Positions 21,341 to 34,689 of a stretch of 64,000 nt of DNA are shown piece by piece. The notes under the pieces were generated by a model. The model did not search any database. It was not told the origin of the DNA and saw only the letters and a list, made by a program, of their open reading frames with translations. Origin of the DNA: Sabellastarte sp. h YS-2021. Lineage: Eukaryota > Annelida > Polychaeta > Sabellida > Sabellidae. Both the position numbers and the translations under genes were made by a program. Position 1 is the stretch's first letter. Each line of letters opens with the position of its first letter. The stretch is from positions 88,317,052-88,381,051 of the forward strand of contig OZ024935.1 of NCBI GenBank assembly GCA_964017235.1, given 5' to 3'.

Positions 21341-23850
21341 ACAACTGAATGACAAAGACTTTTGTCAATTTGTTTCTGATCACTTTGAATCCCCTTATTG
21401 GGTTTAGTTTAATGCCAACTGAATATATTTGCTTGAAAAATGCTCTCACTTGGCTATTAGTAAGGAATGTAATCGAACAGTTACTAACAAGGTTCAATTA
21501 CAAGACATTAATTATCAGATAACTGGACCTTTCAAGCTATCAAAATTTGAGAGAAGGAAGACATAGTTTAAATTTTGTAGAAGTATTTTAATTGGTTAGT
21601 TTGTATTTTGTATAATCAACCAAAGCAAGATTTCACAAATGAAGGCATATTGTATCCACATGTGTGAAGAACAGAGTATAAAGATGATGGTACATGTGTA
21701 TGCTCGGCTTTTCCTTTAAGTACCAAGCAGAAACTGTTTTAAAGATGGCAGCTAAGTTGTGTTTAGGACGGTTGCAGAATCAATGCTTTTTAACACCATT
21801 CACACTTTTCAGAGGGGATACTCCACTGTACATACATCTAAGACTGTAACATAATCTAATACATCTGCTTGTTACCTCCACCAGGTAGTGTTTTTTGTAT
21901 TTGGAATGTGCTTGTCAGTGTTTGTGATAACTCCAATAAACAGATCTCTTTTATTTTTGTGTGGGTTGGACCAGACGAAAGATAGAAGTGATTAAATTTT
22001 GAGTAATTGGTCTACATCTAGACCAAAGTGATTTTAAATTTTAGGAAGATCTGAGATATATTCTGGATAAAAGAAAATCACAAACTTTTAAAGGGTCCAA
22101 TTTTCAATGTATTTCCAGTGGCTTTGGCTTTCCAGTTGACATTACTCCAGACATAAGAGTGGATCTTCATGAAATATTTATGTGCCCAAACGAACAAGTG
22201 ATTAAATTTTGGGAAAGATCTGGATCACATTCTGGATTTTTGGAAATGTTCTCTGGTGGAAGTCGGTGCTCTATGTGTCCCTTCTGGTTTTGATTCTGTC
22301 AAAAAGTTGATCTGTAACATATTGTAGTATAAATCTGAAAGTAGACTTTACCCAACACTTTCTGATACACCGCTACTGATCCAGTAGAGAAATTCCACCA
22401 AGGTTATTGATGCATGCAAAGTCAGAAATCATTAAACCTGAGTCACATTATCAGCCCTTTTGTCTCATACAGTTTGATCAGTCTTGGATGTGTTTTTGGG
22501 GAATAAGGTATGTTTAGAATTGTAGTTGAATTATATTAGAATTATAATAAGTCGAGCTTTTTGTGTCACCAGCATTTATGCTGCGTAGCAAATAGGGATT
22601 GTTTTGTCCTCTTCTTTTGTGGCGTCGTCTGTTATTGTCACATTTTTTTATTCCAGACAGTATCTCAAAATTGGCTTGACAGATTAAATTCAAATTTGTC
22701 ATGCCCTATTGTAAGGTGACCTTACAACTTGCAGTAGTACCATACTTATATCAGGTTTAAGTTTTTTTGTTTCCGGACCATATCTCAAAAATGGGTTGAC
22801 AGATTCAATTGAAATCTGGCATGTGATTGTAACTAGTTTTCAAGGTGTGCCCTATTTTAAGGTGACCTTAAAATCTCATGTATAAAAGAATTATGTTGAG
22901 TTTTTAAGTTTTTTATGTTTCTGTAGAGTACATTTAAAATAACATTGGACAGATTTCATTCAAATTTTGCATGTATATGTAACTGGTTATACCTAAGTGT
23001 CATACATTCCTGTTACTCCAAATAAAAATAGAATTATATTCACTTTAAGTTTGCAAATTTTTCAATAGTATTTCAAATACTGTGCAATTTTAGGCATATT
23101 TTATTTGTGGATGTACCAAACCTTGAACAGAACCTTCATTAAAATATTACCTTAAACTTCCTGACAACTCCAAAGTACCATTGAGTTTAAGGTTGGGACA
23201 ATTCTTTTGATGTATGGAAGATATTTTGATGTCGTAATTGAGATTTTTTATTGATATTCATCATGACATTGTATATACATCTAGACCAAAAAATGATTCT
23301 TGCATAAGTTTACAGTAAATTGCTGATTTCATTTCAAACTTGCGACTTTAAAGTTACATTTGAGATTAATATATCCACCCTGCTGGGCATGGATATTATT
23401 TTGGCTTTCACTCTGAATCATCCTTCAGTGCTGGTCATTTACAGGTACAGTATTTTACGTGTCTCTGCTAAATTTTGGTGTGGAGATTTAATGGCATGAC
23501 AGATGGTATGATGGTATGTGATTGCTTTCTTTGCAATTTCTGCAACAAGTGTTGCCATTTTTTCTGTTTCTTGGTCTTTTAGTTTTGTGAGCATTTAACA
23601 TTATTCCAAACTTTTAGAATATGTTCATTACAAGAGTGAACTCATTGTTATTTGGTTTTAGGCTACATTTCCCAACAGATACTGCCATGGCAACACTTTT
23701 CCTGTTGGTTTTCACTTATATTTTGGTGGGTTCTTTATAAATAAAACTCATGCAAAGATTTTAACCAGTATTTTCAGTATACATTTTTTGCAGGGGGAAC
23801 TAGAAGAGCAGTGGTGCTTTTTTTGGTAACAACTGTTGCCATGGCAACAC
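21341..23850. other. AT-rich sequence with a decayed repeat
   Basis: No gene recognised. At 22570-23000 a phrase (TATCTCAAAA...TTGACAGATT...CAAATTTGTCATG) recurs at about 22664, 22784 and 22930, following a small CAGCATTTATGCTG palindrome at 22571. It looks like another hairpin-plus-repeat element, much decayed. GTTGCCATGGCAACA occurs at ~23676-23692 and 23836-23850. Confidence 0.45.
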
Positions 23851-23855
23851 TTATT

Positions 23856-24185
23856 GTATCCCCGGATGAAAGTCGGGGATACTTAGGATTCAGTACGGTC
23901 ATGCAGCCACCACAGAGATTTCCTTTCGGACGCGATAACTTAAAAAGAATTTTTTGGTTAGACCTTTCAAATTTGGTATGTGGGTATATATGGGCAATGT
24001 CACCAACACTATTGTTTTGTGACCTTGACCTTCAATTTCAAGGTCACTGGTGGCCTCTTAAAGATCAGATTTTGGCTATTTTTTCACATTTTGGCCCAGT
24101 TCTCATATACAGAAAGTAAGATCATCCTATGGCTGGTATATATAATACATATATATGTCCTCTGCAAGCATGCAGAAATTTGACC
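23856..24185 (+). mobile_element. Hairpin-headed element fragment
   Basis: Starts with arms GTATCCCCG (23856-23864) and CGGGGATAC (23874-23882). It is followed by CAAATTTGGTATGTGGGTATA and GTGACCTTGACCTTCAATTTCAAGGTCAC, an inverted pair of TGACCTTGA half-sites. Same layout as the elements at 2980 and 14678, without the tandem array. Confidence 0.55.
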
Positions 24186-24189
24186 TTGA

Positions 24190-25540
24190 AACTCCTCATT
24201 GAAGGCCATCCACTGCCCGCCAAAGTACCTGACCGAGCGCATTTTCAGCCTTTTTGGAGATATTTTCACACTTAATGCTGACTATATTCCAAGGAAACTA
24301 TTGAAAATGGCTTTGGAGGTTGAGTACATGATGGAGTACCAGCATTCTGGCTTACCGGTCGCAGAGGGTTGTTGGTTACAGAGAAAATCTACTGATTCCA
24401 CAGTTATGGACAGGAAGAAGGCAGTTGTTTCATATAAGCCTACCGCTGCTGAGACGTAGTCTAATTCACCCAGTTCTGCCAGCTCCTATGAGTTTTCGCA
24501 GAACTGTGGAGCCACCAGGAACTGGTTACAGAGCATTGCTTAACCTATAATCTGTTAGGCCCTGGTACTGGGCAGGTCCACAGGACTGGCTAACAGACCA
24601 GCAGAAGCCTTTGAAGGGTCCAAGTGGCCATCCTAGACCCAGCAGTTAGTGCCCGAGGAAATTGGTTACAGAAAAATACTTATGCCAGTCATTGGTCTCG
24701 GTGAGATGACTGTCTCAGCCTACCAGACCAGTCAGCCAGCCTACTGTCAGGACCTCCTAGCTGGTCGAAAGTGACTATAGATAAGCAGACTTTCCCAACA
24801 AGATTTGTCCAACTACCTGTCAGCCTTATCTTATCAGAGCCAACACCAACCAGTTACTGGTCCGGTGAGATGCCGAACTCAACTGGACTAGTCAGCGTAC
24901 TGCCAGCAAGAAGTCTGCTATTATAATATCAGTTACTGTGGAGGTTCATCAAGTTTTTCTTATGGGTTCCAGTGAGATATAGTGATCCACCCTCCTAGAC
25001 TGGCCACCCAGCTTGCCTTTTACCCAGCTTGTGACCAGAGTCAGCTGACACCAGGGACCTGAGTTTGCAAACTCAGCCTTCCCCTCAAGATTATAACCCA
25101 TTGGCCGGTTTTCACAACTCAAGCAATGGTAAATTTATCTGTTAATCAGATCAGGGGTCACAGTTCTCATAAATGGCTATTAGTGTTTTCCAGAGTAGGG
25201 TTGTGTGGAAATGACCCAAGGTCACCAATCCCTTTTGGATGGTTTCTTACTATGTGGATCAGTGAATCTGTCATCAGTGTTGTCACTGTTTTTTGGCCCC
25301 AACCTGCCTGATCAAACTTGGGCAAGGAGTTCGAAGACCTCTGCTTGAACCTTATTGCTACCATAGCTACAGACAACACCATGGTGGTTGCCTATTTAAT
25401 GAGGGGGGGAGTAAGTCGGGCCCTATTTGTGCCCTACTGTGGAGAATCCTGACCTGGTGCTCCAGGAAAAAAGCTCAAGCCTGACACATTCACGCTTCAA
25501 CCATGTCCTGTCTGGGGATACACTGCATCGAGACACAATG
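24190..25540 (+). pseudogene. Decayed DIRS-type retrotransposon remnant
   Basis: 24470-24780 repeats the GGTTACAGAGAAT/CTGGTACTGG style of the DIRS leader at 61860-62100, including GTCATTGGTCTCGGTGAGATGAC. 25330-25470 translates as TLIATIATDNTMVVAYLMRGG, then GPICALLWRILTWC, matching the RNase H/connection region of the copy at 63240-63350. Reading frames are short and broken throughout. Homology between the two copies is visible directly in the bases (GTGCCCTACTGTGGAGAATC versus GTGCCCTACTATGGAGAATC). Confidence 0.7.
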
Positions 25541-25599
25541 TCTAGTTCTGTATTGTTTTTGGACTTGTTATTTTGTGGGTACTTGGCAACAGTTTCTCA

Positions 25600-26160
25600 T
25601 GTTTCTTGGGTTTAAAAATCTTTTGTGGATTCTTTGCATTCCAAACCCCTGCATGGATTGGAGCTGACCTTTTTTTTGACAATACCTGGCAACAACCACC
25701 TTTTTTCTGTTTCTTGGACTTATGGGTTCTTTGCATTCCATAACCCTTAATGGATGGGAGCTCACTAATTTTTCGGCAAAACCTGGCAACAAACTCCCTC
25801 TGTTTCTTGGACCTATATATAAATATTTTTATGGGTTCTTTGCATTCCATAACCCTGCACGGATTGGAGCTGACTAGTTTTTGACAAAAACATAGCAACA
25901 CTTTGCTCTGTTTCTTGGATGTATATATAAATATTTGTGGGTCCTTTGCACTCCCTACCCCTGCATGGACTGCAGCTGATTAGTTTTTTGGCAATACCTG
26001 GCAACAAGTGTTGCCACAGCAATTTTTTTTTCTTTTTCTTGGACTTACAAATATTTTTATGGGTTCTGTGCATTCCATGCCCTGCACAGATTGGAGCTGA
26101 TTAGATTTTTGGCTGTACCTGGCAATTGTTGCCATGGCAACACTTTTTTCTGTTTTTAGG
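25600..26160 (-). repeat. Five tandem ~95-120-bp units
   Basis: GGGTTCTTTGCATTCCATAA (or variants) recurs at about 25629, 25725, 25834, 25940 and 26062. Each is followed by GGATTGGAGCTGA and ACCTGGCAACAA. Unit length varies through small indels. Minus-strand open frames with 'GMQRTHK' repeats come from this array and are not genes. Confidence 0.8.
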
Positions 26161-26425
26161 TTGTGGATATAAAAAGTCCTGAAGAAGACCTGTAGGGTGC
26201 CAGTCAGCCAACTATTTATGTCTGACCAGCATAATTTTTGTCCTTTCGAATTTTATCCACTTCAGTCTTTAACCAAAGCTGGGGACAGTACAATTCTTCT
26301 GAATTCTCGTGTCAAGTAATAACTATCCCCAGCTGTATTGTCATAATAACAAAAATTTCATCAGAAATATACTACTGAATTGAAATATAAACCAGTATCA
26401 TATGCTCTACAAAGTAAACAACTAT

Positions 26426-26662
26426 TACACGGTTGGTCACAAAGATAAACGGTCATAGAGATAAACGGTCTTCAGAAATAATCACACTAAAAATGGTTAA
26501 AGGGCTTTACAATAATGTAAAACAACCAAATGTCATGATAAGCATTGTTTACGTTCATTTTGTTATTTAGTTTGGTCGATTTTGTTATTTACAATGTTTA
26601 AATTTGAAAGAATTGAAGACCGTTTATCTTTGTGACAGTTTATCTTTGTGACCACCCGTGTA
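26426..26662. mobile_element. 237-bp MITE with ~50-bp inverted repeats
   Basis: The left arm begins TACACGGTTGGTCACAAAGA and the right arm ends GTGACCACCCGTGTA. The arms include the direct word GATAAACGGTC twice on each side. Flanks CTA/ACTA hint at a short target-site duplication. No coding capacity. Confidence 0.8.
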
Positions 26663-26839
26663 CTACTTTACCATTACTTGAATTATAACTATTGAATTAA
26701 CTGATTAACTGCCCATTGATATAATTAATATGTAATGGGAATAATTTCTTTTGTACAATATACTGACATAACTTGGAGATTTAATGTAAATTTTTGAAAA
26801 GAAAACAAAACCATCATTTCAAGAAGTCAACTTAAAAAA

Positions 26840-27000
26840 TAAGTGACAACTCATTCTGTGTATTTAAAATTTTAAATACTTCAGTAATGTATTTTAAATA
26901 CAAATATTAATACAAATACTTTTTTCTCAATGTATTTGAAAGTATTTCAAAAATTATTTAAATACTCCAAATAAAAATACTTTATGTGTTTGACCCCGAT
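26840..27000. mobile_element. Word-repeat element (GTATTT/AAATAC)
   Basis: Degenerate repeats of GTATTT and its complement AAATAC fill the segment, which ends in TGTTTGACCCCGATCA. It resembles the patch at 36270-36450 built from GAATAC/GTATTC. No gene. Confidence 0.5.
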
Positions 27001-27663
27001 CACTGATTCTAATATATTATAAAGGCGATAATCTACCTTCAAATGGTACAAAATGATACCAGATGCATTAAACAAGCAAAAGTGAGCATATACCTAGGGA
27101 TATCAGTACTGATAATTATTAAATCTGAAGGAAGTGATTCAACTACAATGGTAGATAATGTTACATAAGCTGTAAACAGTTACATTTTGATGGGTAGTGC
27201 ATGCCCTAACCCTAAATAAAAATAATAGTTTGCATGTTTGTGCATGCTCTTAGTGATCTTTCTGCAGATTTCCTATCTCATTTGACCCAATATACCATGC
27301 CAGGACTACATCAGAAACGATTCACTAGGTCAGTGTGAACTAGGCACTGGAACAATACATGAACTACAAATTATTTGTGCTACTGCCATCAAAAACTCAT
27401 TTCTGACCAGTAGTGAAGTTGTATGCATTCCTTTACCTTTTGAAAGTACAGAGTTTCAATATTTTTTAATGTATAAATTAGTAGTCATTTTGACAACAAA
27501 TAGACACTAGCAGCCTTTTACAGGCAAAGTTTTTCTATTTCAAAATGCATGGATGTAATTTATTTGTACATAAGATTTCCTATTTCATGAAAAGGGCAAA
27601 ACATTTAACTGCCCACAAAATAGACACATCAGTTGCCTATTTCACTATTTTACAAATTGAGCA

Positions 27664-27838
27664 ATTCATAGATTTCTGAGTCTGATATGTAAGTCAAAAT
27701 AGAGTAAACCAGGTAACTTAAAGACAATCTGTGAAAAAAGATTGTAACAATTTCATAGATTTCACAGTCTGACATGTAAGTTAAAATAGAGTAAACCAGG
27801 TAACTTTAAGACAATCTGAGAAAAAAAGATTGTAACAA
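27664..27838 (+). repeat. 87-bp tandem duplication
   Basis: Two units starting at about 27664 and 27751 share TCATAGATTTC, AAAATAGAGTAAACCAGGTA and AAAGATTGTAACAA with ~90% identity. The duplication directly abuts the TIR element starting at 27839. Confidence 0.8.
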
Positions 27839-29886
27839 TATCCCCAGACAGGTGATCACTCACGCCACCAGTTTTGACTGGGGATTTTCGATGGAAGTGG
27901 TCTGCTGTACATCATAAATATTAGGAAAAGTTTAACATAATCACCCACTATTACATGAATTTCAGCCATTCAATCTATTTATTTATTTTGCCAAGCAAAA
28001 TGGTGTAAATTTTTTTCCAACAGGAAATTTATATATCCAGACTTATTATTAAGCCACAAGGAAAAAGTGTTGCATAATTTACTTAAAATTGGGATTTATA
28101 AATGTGTGATTATCAACTGAAATAACTTCATGACTACCTGAGCTAATGAAGTCCCCCACTAATGTCAACACAACCACTGCTACTATATAAATGGTATCAG
28201 ATCATGTAATAAAAATACTCAGAAATAATCAATGGTCCAGTCGGTATCCATTTTACAAACTTGCCCCCAAAAGGCTCAGTTAATGTTATGAGCCATAAAA
28301 AAAATCAAACATATCAATAAGGGGTGCCCATTAGGAAAATTGTATATCCAGATTTATAAATTACTGAGCCACAAGAAAAAAGTGTTGTACAATGTACTTA
28401 AAATTTGTGCTTCTAAATGGTTGATTATCGACTGAAATATGTTCAGGACTGCATGAGCTGTATTAAAATTAACTGAGTTAAGTTAAATTGTACCAGACTC
28501 GTTGAAGGCGAATCCCCCTTTTTCATTGTAAGGAGGCCATAATGTCATTAATATTGGGACTTAAAGCTCACCACTCTATAAAAATATCCCATTTGCCTGT
28601 TTTAATATGTGTGAACATAGTTAAAAAACTCAGCGATCAGAGGGATAGAAACATAATTTCTTGAAGCTTAAGATTGCCATAACGTCATTACTATTTAAAT
28701 TTTAAGTTGACAGGCCTTCCTCTGAAAAATTTCAATGTAATTGATAAATTATGGAGTTACATTGAACATATAGTTCTGGTTACAGGGCAAAATATGTGAA
28801 AAATTGTATTCACTCTTGGAGACGGATTTACAGGCCTTATAAACCCACTTTAATATGGCAGTCCTCGGTCATTGGGTACTATCCCAAGTGGCAGGATAAA
28901 GAACCTCAAAGACGTTGATATATGGTCATCCATGAGCCTCTGTCTTTCAGTTGGCAGAATGTCAGTAATTTAACAATTGGGCTGTACTAGTACAATTGGA
29001 TAATTCTATGAGCCACATAGTTCGACGGTTACAGGGCTTAAAAGTAGCAAAAAGTCCATAAATTGGGTCATTGTAGGCATTTTACAAACTTTAAGGTGAC
29101 TTAACGATTAAAACCACAGACCTGAAACTTTCTATGGACAAACATCATGTACAGAAATTATATCTAATACAGTTTGAGACTTCTCAGACTTAACATTTCC
29201 AAATTACAGGGCAAAATATGTGAAAAATGTACAAAGAAAGGTATCTTGGATGGCATATTTATGGGCCTAATACACTGGTGAAATGTGTTTTGAAAGCCTT
29301 GGTATTTGGCACATATAAACAGAACCATAGTAATATACTCTCAGATGAGATTTCAGGTCAATGAGCTACACAGTCTGACAGTTACAGGGCTTAAAATGTC
29401 GATAAAGTCATAAATTGGATCTCTGTTGGTATTTTTTGAGATCTTAAACTTGAAACTGCAGACCTGAAACTGTTCACAAAGATGACACATAGACGTTATC
29501 GCTAATACAGTTTCAAACTTATCAGACTTACCATTTCCAAATTATAGGGTAACATATGTGAAAAATTTACAAAAAGGCCACTCGGGTGGGGTGTTTAGGA
29601 TACTCATACACAGGTTAAATGTCTATTAAAGGCCTAGATTTTTATTAATATATTCGCTGATGATATTTCACCTAGATGAGAGACACAGTTTGAAAGTTAC
29701 AGCGCTTGAAAGTGGCAAAAGTCCATAAATAAGGTCACCTTTGGCCACCCTTAACATGCGTGTAAAATGTGAAAAAAATATATTGATCCATTTTTAAGTT
29801 ATCGCATACACAAGGAAATTTCTAAGGAGGTGGCAGCGGCACGACAGACCTGAATCCAGTATATCCTCAACTTTTGTCTGGGGATA
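27839..29886. mobile_element. 2-kb TIR element with internal ~330-bp repeats
   Basis: ATCCCCAGAC at 27840-27849 matches GTCTGGGGAT at 29876-29885 in reverse, with TA on both outer sides, as in TA-targeting elements. The left end also folds locally (ATCCCCAG...CTGGGGAT, 27840-27895). Inside, phrases such as TTACAGGGCAAAATATGTGA (about 28778, 29206, 29541) and GTTACAGGGCTTAAAA (about 29031, 29381, 29696) recur every ~315-430 bp. No transposase frame. Confidence 0.7.
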
Positions 29887-30259
29887 TAAATACCTCATTA
29901 CTGTCCTGGTGATATTACATCTGTGTCATGAACTTCTCTGAAGAATCTACAACACTTACAGTACTGTTTTGCTGATTATTTTTATCCCATAGAATATTAA
30001 TTTGGCATCAAAACTTGTTCATGTCATTCAATTCGGCCTATTCTGTACATAAGACCTCTGATGCCGTCATTTATCTCCAGCTGTGAAATGTATATATAAT
30101 AAATAAAGGAGGCTGTATTTTTATAAAGATAAATGTACTTAAAATATTAATTCATGAGGCAATATTGAGAAAATAGACAAATGTTTCGACACATGTTCTG
30201 AAGATGTCACACATATTGTTTTGGGAAAATGAATGTTTGACAACAGGTAGTTACTAAAT

Positions 30260-30790
30260 TCAACATCCCAAGCCTTTAGGGCCAACAATAAGTGAGTTGT
30301 AGGTCCTTTAAAGATGGCTGACCTTGAAGGTGGGTCAAACGTCAAATCTGACCTCATGACAAACCTCTAGGACCATTCTTGAAGGAGGGGTGAAAGGTCA
30401 AATCTGACCTCAGCAAAAGATCCGTAGCACTTGATTTCCTATAGGTTGGTTTAACATTCCAAAGCTCTAGGACCAATAATAAGTAAACTTTAGGCCGTTT
30501 ATAGATGATTGACCCTTGTTTGACCTGGAATGAGGGATCAGAGGTCAAATCTGACCAAATCAAAAGATTTGCAGCACATGATCTCTTATAGGTTAGTTTA
30601 ACATCCCAAACCTGTAGGAGCAAGTATGCGAGGTTTAGGCCCTTTAAAGATGGTTGATCCTTATTTGACCTTGAAAGAGGGGTGAAAGGTCAAATGCGAC
30701 AGCATTAAAAAATTTGCAACACATGATTTCCCACAGGTTGGTTTAATATCCCAAACCTGTAGGACCAAAAATAAGCCTAACTTTAAAACT
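30260..30790 (+). repeat. 147-bp satellite, diverged copies
   Basis: About 3.5 units with TTGACCTTGAAAGAGGGGTGAAAGGTCAAAT-like cores and AAACCTGTAGGACCAA, joined to 155-bp-type repeats at 30800. Same order as at 38310-39120. Confidence 0.8.
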
Positions 30791-30799
30791 TTTAAAGAT

Positions 30800-31600
30800 A
30801 TTTGACATTTACTTCTGTTATTTAGCTACAAATGAGAAAATAGCTATTACTCGTTTATATGTGCAATGAAGTTCCAAACTTTGTGCTATCTGGTAGTTCA
30901 GGACAAAGTAGCTGAACAACATAGCTGAAAATACTCTAACTGCAATAGCTTTGGAGTTACAATGGATTTACTCAACAGTAATAATTTCAAAGTAGCTTAT
31001 TTCTCAGCTATACATGTACAACAGGCCTAAAATGTTACTGTGTGACAGCTTATCAAAGACTAGATGAATAACATATTAAAAAGACTAGTCTAACTTTAAT
31101 TCTTTTCACATTTCACATTTACTTCTTTCATTATTTTGCTACAAATAAGAAAATAGTCATTACTCACTTATGACATACAATGGAACCCCAAACTATATGC
31201 CATCTTATAGTCAAGAACAAAGTAGCTGAACAACATATCTTAGGAAAATACTCTAACTGCAATAGTTTTGGGATTACAACAGATTTATTCAACAGTAAAA
31301 ATTTCAAAGTATGACTCAGCTATACAATGTGCAACTGGTGTGAAACTAAATGAATAACATATTGAAAAAATTAGCATATTAACTTTAATACTCTTGAAGA
31401 TATTTACTTCTTTCAGTATTTTGCTACAAGAAAATAGCTATTACTTATGGCATGCAATGGGATCCCAAACTATGTACCGTCTCATAAATATAGCCAAGGA
31501 TGAAGTAGCTGAACATCATATTTGAAGAAAAAACTCTAACTGCAATAGTTTTTGAGTTATGAGTCCTTTACTCAAAGTAGCTAAAATTTCTATTACTTGC
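30800..31600 (+). repeat. 155-bp satellite family, diverged copies
   Basis: Phrases AGTAGCTGAACAACATA, CTCTAACTGCAATAG and GATTTACTCAACAGTA recur with loose ~270-300-bp periodicity, recognisably the monomer of 39120-42540. They are older and more diverged than the main array. Confidence 0.7.
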
Positions 31601-32983
31601 TTATCTTTAGACCTAAGTCTACAAAACCAACACAATTTACAAGGGCGTGAAAATTCATTAGGACAATTGACAAAAAATCTGTCGCTGAGAAATCTGTGTG
31701 ACAACTAATGCACCCCCACATACACCCATTAACACACGTACACACATGATGCGTTTTATAATTTCCCTCCCGGCTAAAGCCTGGCTTGAGTTGAAAATAC
31801 CCAACCCTCATGTTTTTGGTGAGAATTAAGCACTTCTGGGCTGTGGGAATTCTTTTTCTAAATTTGGTATTCTGATATTACTTGATCCTGTATGAGTTAC
31901 AGCTCTGGTACTTATCATTGGACATACTGTCAAGAAATAGGACCTATTTAAAAATGGTCTGGGTCATTCTCTAGGAACTAATAATGGAGCAAATCTTTTT
32001 TTTTTCAAATTTCTAAGTACAAAGATTGTGAACACTTTTCAACTCTACTTGTAAAACATAGAAAATATTGTGGATAACAGAAATTACACTGTATGAATAT
32101 ATTGGCAAATACAATGTGCAAGTATACACAGAATATCACAGACATGTGGTGAAACCATGCTGATTCTCATAGAACCAAAAAAATACTAACAGATACAATA
32201 TCAATGGATTTAGTATAAAGTAATTGTAAAACATAGACAACAATACATCTACCACTTCCCTCTCAAAAAATAGAGAAAATGGATTTGGTACAAAGCTGAG
32301 AAAGGTCAAGATACTGTGTACAGGACTGGAGATTAGTTGAAGGTGTTTCAGCTAATGAGATGGTTGCTGTAAATTTTCTTCAAATGTAATCTTAAATTTG
32401 TTTTAATCCCTTCAGCTAAGACTGACCATTTGTGAAGATGAATTCCATTGACTTTTTAAAAAAAAAAATTCTTTAATTTTTTTACTAAAAAGCACTTATT
32501 TTGTTCACTGACACATTGAATTCAGAGATTCAAGCTTTAACACTGACAATCAGACAAGGGATATAAACCCATTAAGCAGCTTTTTGCCCAGAGATGCCTA
32601 GCTGCTTCTCTCTATCTGTTGAGACTTTGCTCTGTGAATACCTGAAATGATAACTACCCCTTTTAGTCAAAATCTGTTAAGCTGATTTTCTGTTCAAGTA
32701 GAAATTTATACACGATACAAATTTTACTATTTTCACTGAAAGCTACAATATTCTCAAGAATTTCTGGTTATATTTCTCCACTAAGCATAAAAATGGAACA
32801 ACATCTTTCAAATGCAAAAATAGATTGAAATTAAGCCTTACACACATGTGCCTTGATGAGGCCTATCTGCCAAGATGTTTTTATTATTATAGAACGCTTC
32901 ACACACTACTAACTTCACTCACATCCAGAATATATCTAAGCCACTGCCCTACATTTATGAACCTGAAAAAGTACGAAATTTAC
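31601..32983. other. No gene recognised
   Basis: AT-rich unique-looking sequence. If the minus-strand gene continues past its donor at 32984, the next exon would lie in or beyond this stretch, but I could not pick one out. Confidence 0.45.
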
Positions 32984-33292
32984 CGAGTTTCACATTCAGC
33001 TTGTCATGCATGAACCTCAGTTGATAGTTTAGGCGGAGGGCTAACAGAACACTGTTATATCTTGTATCTTTCCACGCGACCACATAATTATTATAACCAC
33101 CATACACAAGTCCAAGAACAAGTCCACTCTCTAAGTCTGTAACTGTTGCACTGTTATTTCCATCAAGAATAAAATGTTGATCTGAGTCTGATGAACAAAT
33201 GACAAAGACTCCATGGTATAAAGCTCCTGCATCACCTTTGAAAGAAGCGTTGACTTCTATAACAACACCCACAGTGACACTACTGCCAAGAC
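32984..33292 (-). CDS. Putative exon of minus-strand gene (E6)
   Basis: Acceptor ...GCACCAG before 33292 and donor GTAAAT after 32984, 309 nt, incoming and outgoing phase 1. It encodes GLGSSVTVGVVIEVNASF... with a hydrophobic strand-rich pattern and LRLNYQLRFMHDKLNVKL at the end. No family recognised. It joins the 33685-34292 exon in frame (…KVTI-G-LGSS…). Confidence 0.55.
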
Positions 33293-33684
33293 CTGGTGCA
33301 ACAGATATACAATGACATACATACAGAGTTAACACCTTATCATGTGTGTTTTCACTTGTGAGATAATAGCAGGCTGACTGTTGACTTGTTTAGACAAACC
33401 AGATAATTTTGTTCAATCTGTAATTCTGTTTTGTAAAGCTCTACAAAATAACAAATTACAATAGTCAAATAGATAAATGATCAGTCAATTTACAGTGATT
33501 ATATATATCATGATATATATCTTATAATACAGTCAGAAATACTTCTTTCCAGGCTAGCCCTACTGTTGCTATATAATCATATGAGTATATGTAGTGGGTT
33601 AGGTACTCACTTTTTTTCTAATATATGAAAGTAGCCTAATTTACTGTTGAAGCTGATATGTAAATACTATGCAAACCAACAAAC

Positions 33685-34292
33685 CTATGGTTACTTTCCT
33701 TCCAAGCATGGCCTCATCTGCACCATCAAAGACATGACAAGTTTGGTACAAAGGAAAGGATAAGTTCTTCTCGCTCTGAATTGGAATAGCTACCATATTG
33801 ACTGTCTTTGTGTCCCATATACAGTTCTTTGCGTAGAAGATGCAAGTATCATTAGCAGAGAACACACTCTCTTGTTTATCATCAGATATCACTCCCAAAG
33901 AAATGTTGCGAAGTATTTTTCCATATCCCTTGCGAATGCCTTCAAGAAGGAAGCTACTGCCACCAGTAATTGCCCAAATAAGGTCACCAAGTTCAAGGAA
34001 ACATCCTACACTTACACATTGGACTTTCAAACATTCCTCATCCAGTTTTGATTTCCTCAGAACTTTCAGTTGCATGCAGTAGTGTCTTGATGGATTACCA
34101 CATGGGCTGTTGAGCCCTGTGGCGAGATCTCTTTGTTCAATGAATTCCAGTTGGTAGATTTGCCAGTGTGGAATGTTGATGAGACAGTGTTGAATTTTTC
34201 TCCAAGCATCATGGGTCTTATTTCTTGTGTGGAGGTAAAGTGTTGGCTCGCTGATGTTTCTTGAGACGCCAATGATGCTTTGAGAGGAGTAC
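33685..34292 (-). CDS. Putative exon of minus-strand gene (E5)
   Basis: 608 nt open throughout, with acceptor TTTTGTTAG and donor ATAG|GTTTGT. It encodes about 202 residues including ISEPTLYLHTRNKTHDAWRK, CMQLKVLRKSKLDEECLKVQC and FLELGDLIWAITGGSSFLLEG. Mixed alpha/beta composition with nine or so Cys. I do not recognise the family. Phases fit the exon at 33292 and need a phase-2 donor upstream. Confidence 0.6.
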
Positions 34293-34398
34293 CTAACAAA
34301 AGAATAGTCAAACAGTGAAAGGACACATTTCACAAATGCTTTGGATTTTAGTGAAATGTTGAGGTAGATTTAGTGCATTGTGTTGTGGAGGCTGACAC

Positions 34399-34641
34399 CC
34401 CTCACCACACTCCTCAGAGTGATTATCACATCCACACACAGCTCGGCTACATTTTAGCATATACTGCACACCTTCCATAGGCTCATGTGAATGAAAAAAG
34501 ATAGGCAACTGCACAACTTTGGGAAAAACCTGTTGACTGAAACAAAGTTTGCAACAATAATTATTGTACTTCAGTTTATACTTATCCATGAGTTCTCCTG
34601 AACTTGATTGTACACCAAATATATCTTCTGTGTGCAAGTAT
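34399..34641 (-). CDS. Putative exon of minus-strand gene (E4)
   Basis: Acceptor CACACAG before 34641. Joined to the 35508-35589 exon it reads ...VVNKIHRYLHTEDIFGVQ... in frame. It contains NYCCKLC and CSRAVCGCDNHSEEC, a Cys-rich stretch that could bind metal. The 3' boundary is uncertain: phase-2 donors GTGTCA (34398) or GTGTGG (34410) are weak, and the frame stays open to 34308. Confidence 0.45.
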
Positions 34642-34689
34642 CTGTGTGCAAGGTGTCACATTTTCTTATTTGAACAAAACTCCAAAATC

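Noticed and set aside
25542..26073. Minus-strand frames with repeated 'GMQRTHK'
   Set aside because: Translation of the 95-120-bp tandem units, not a protein family.
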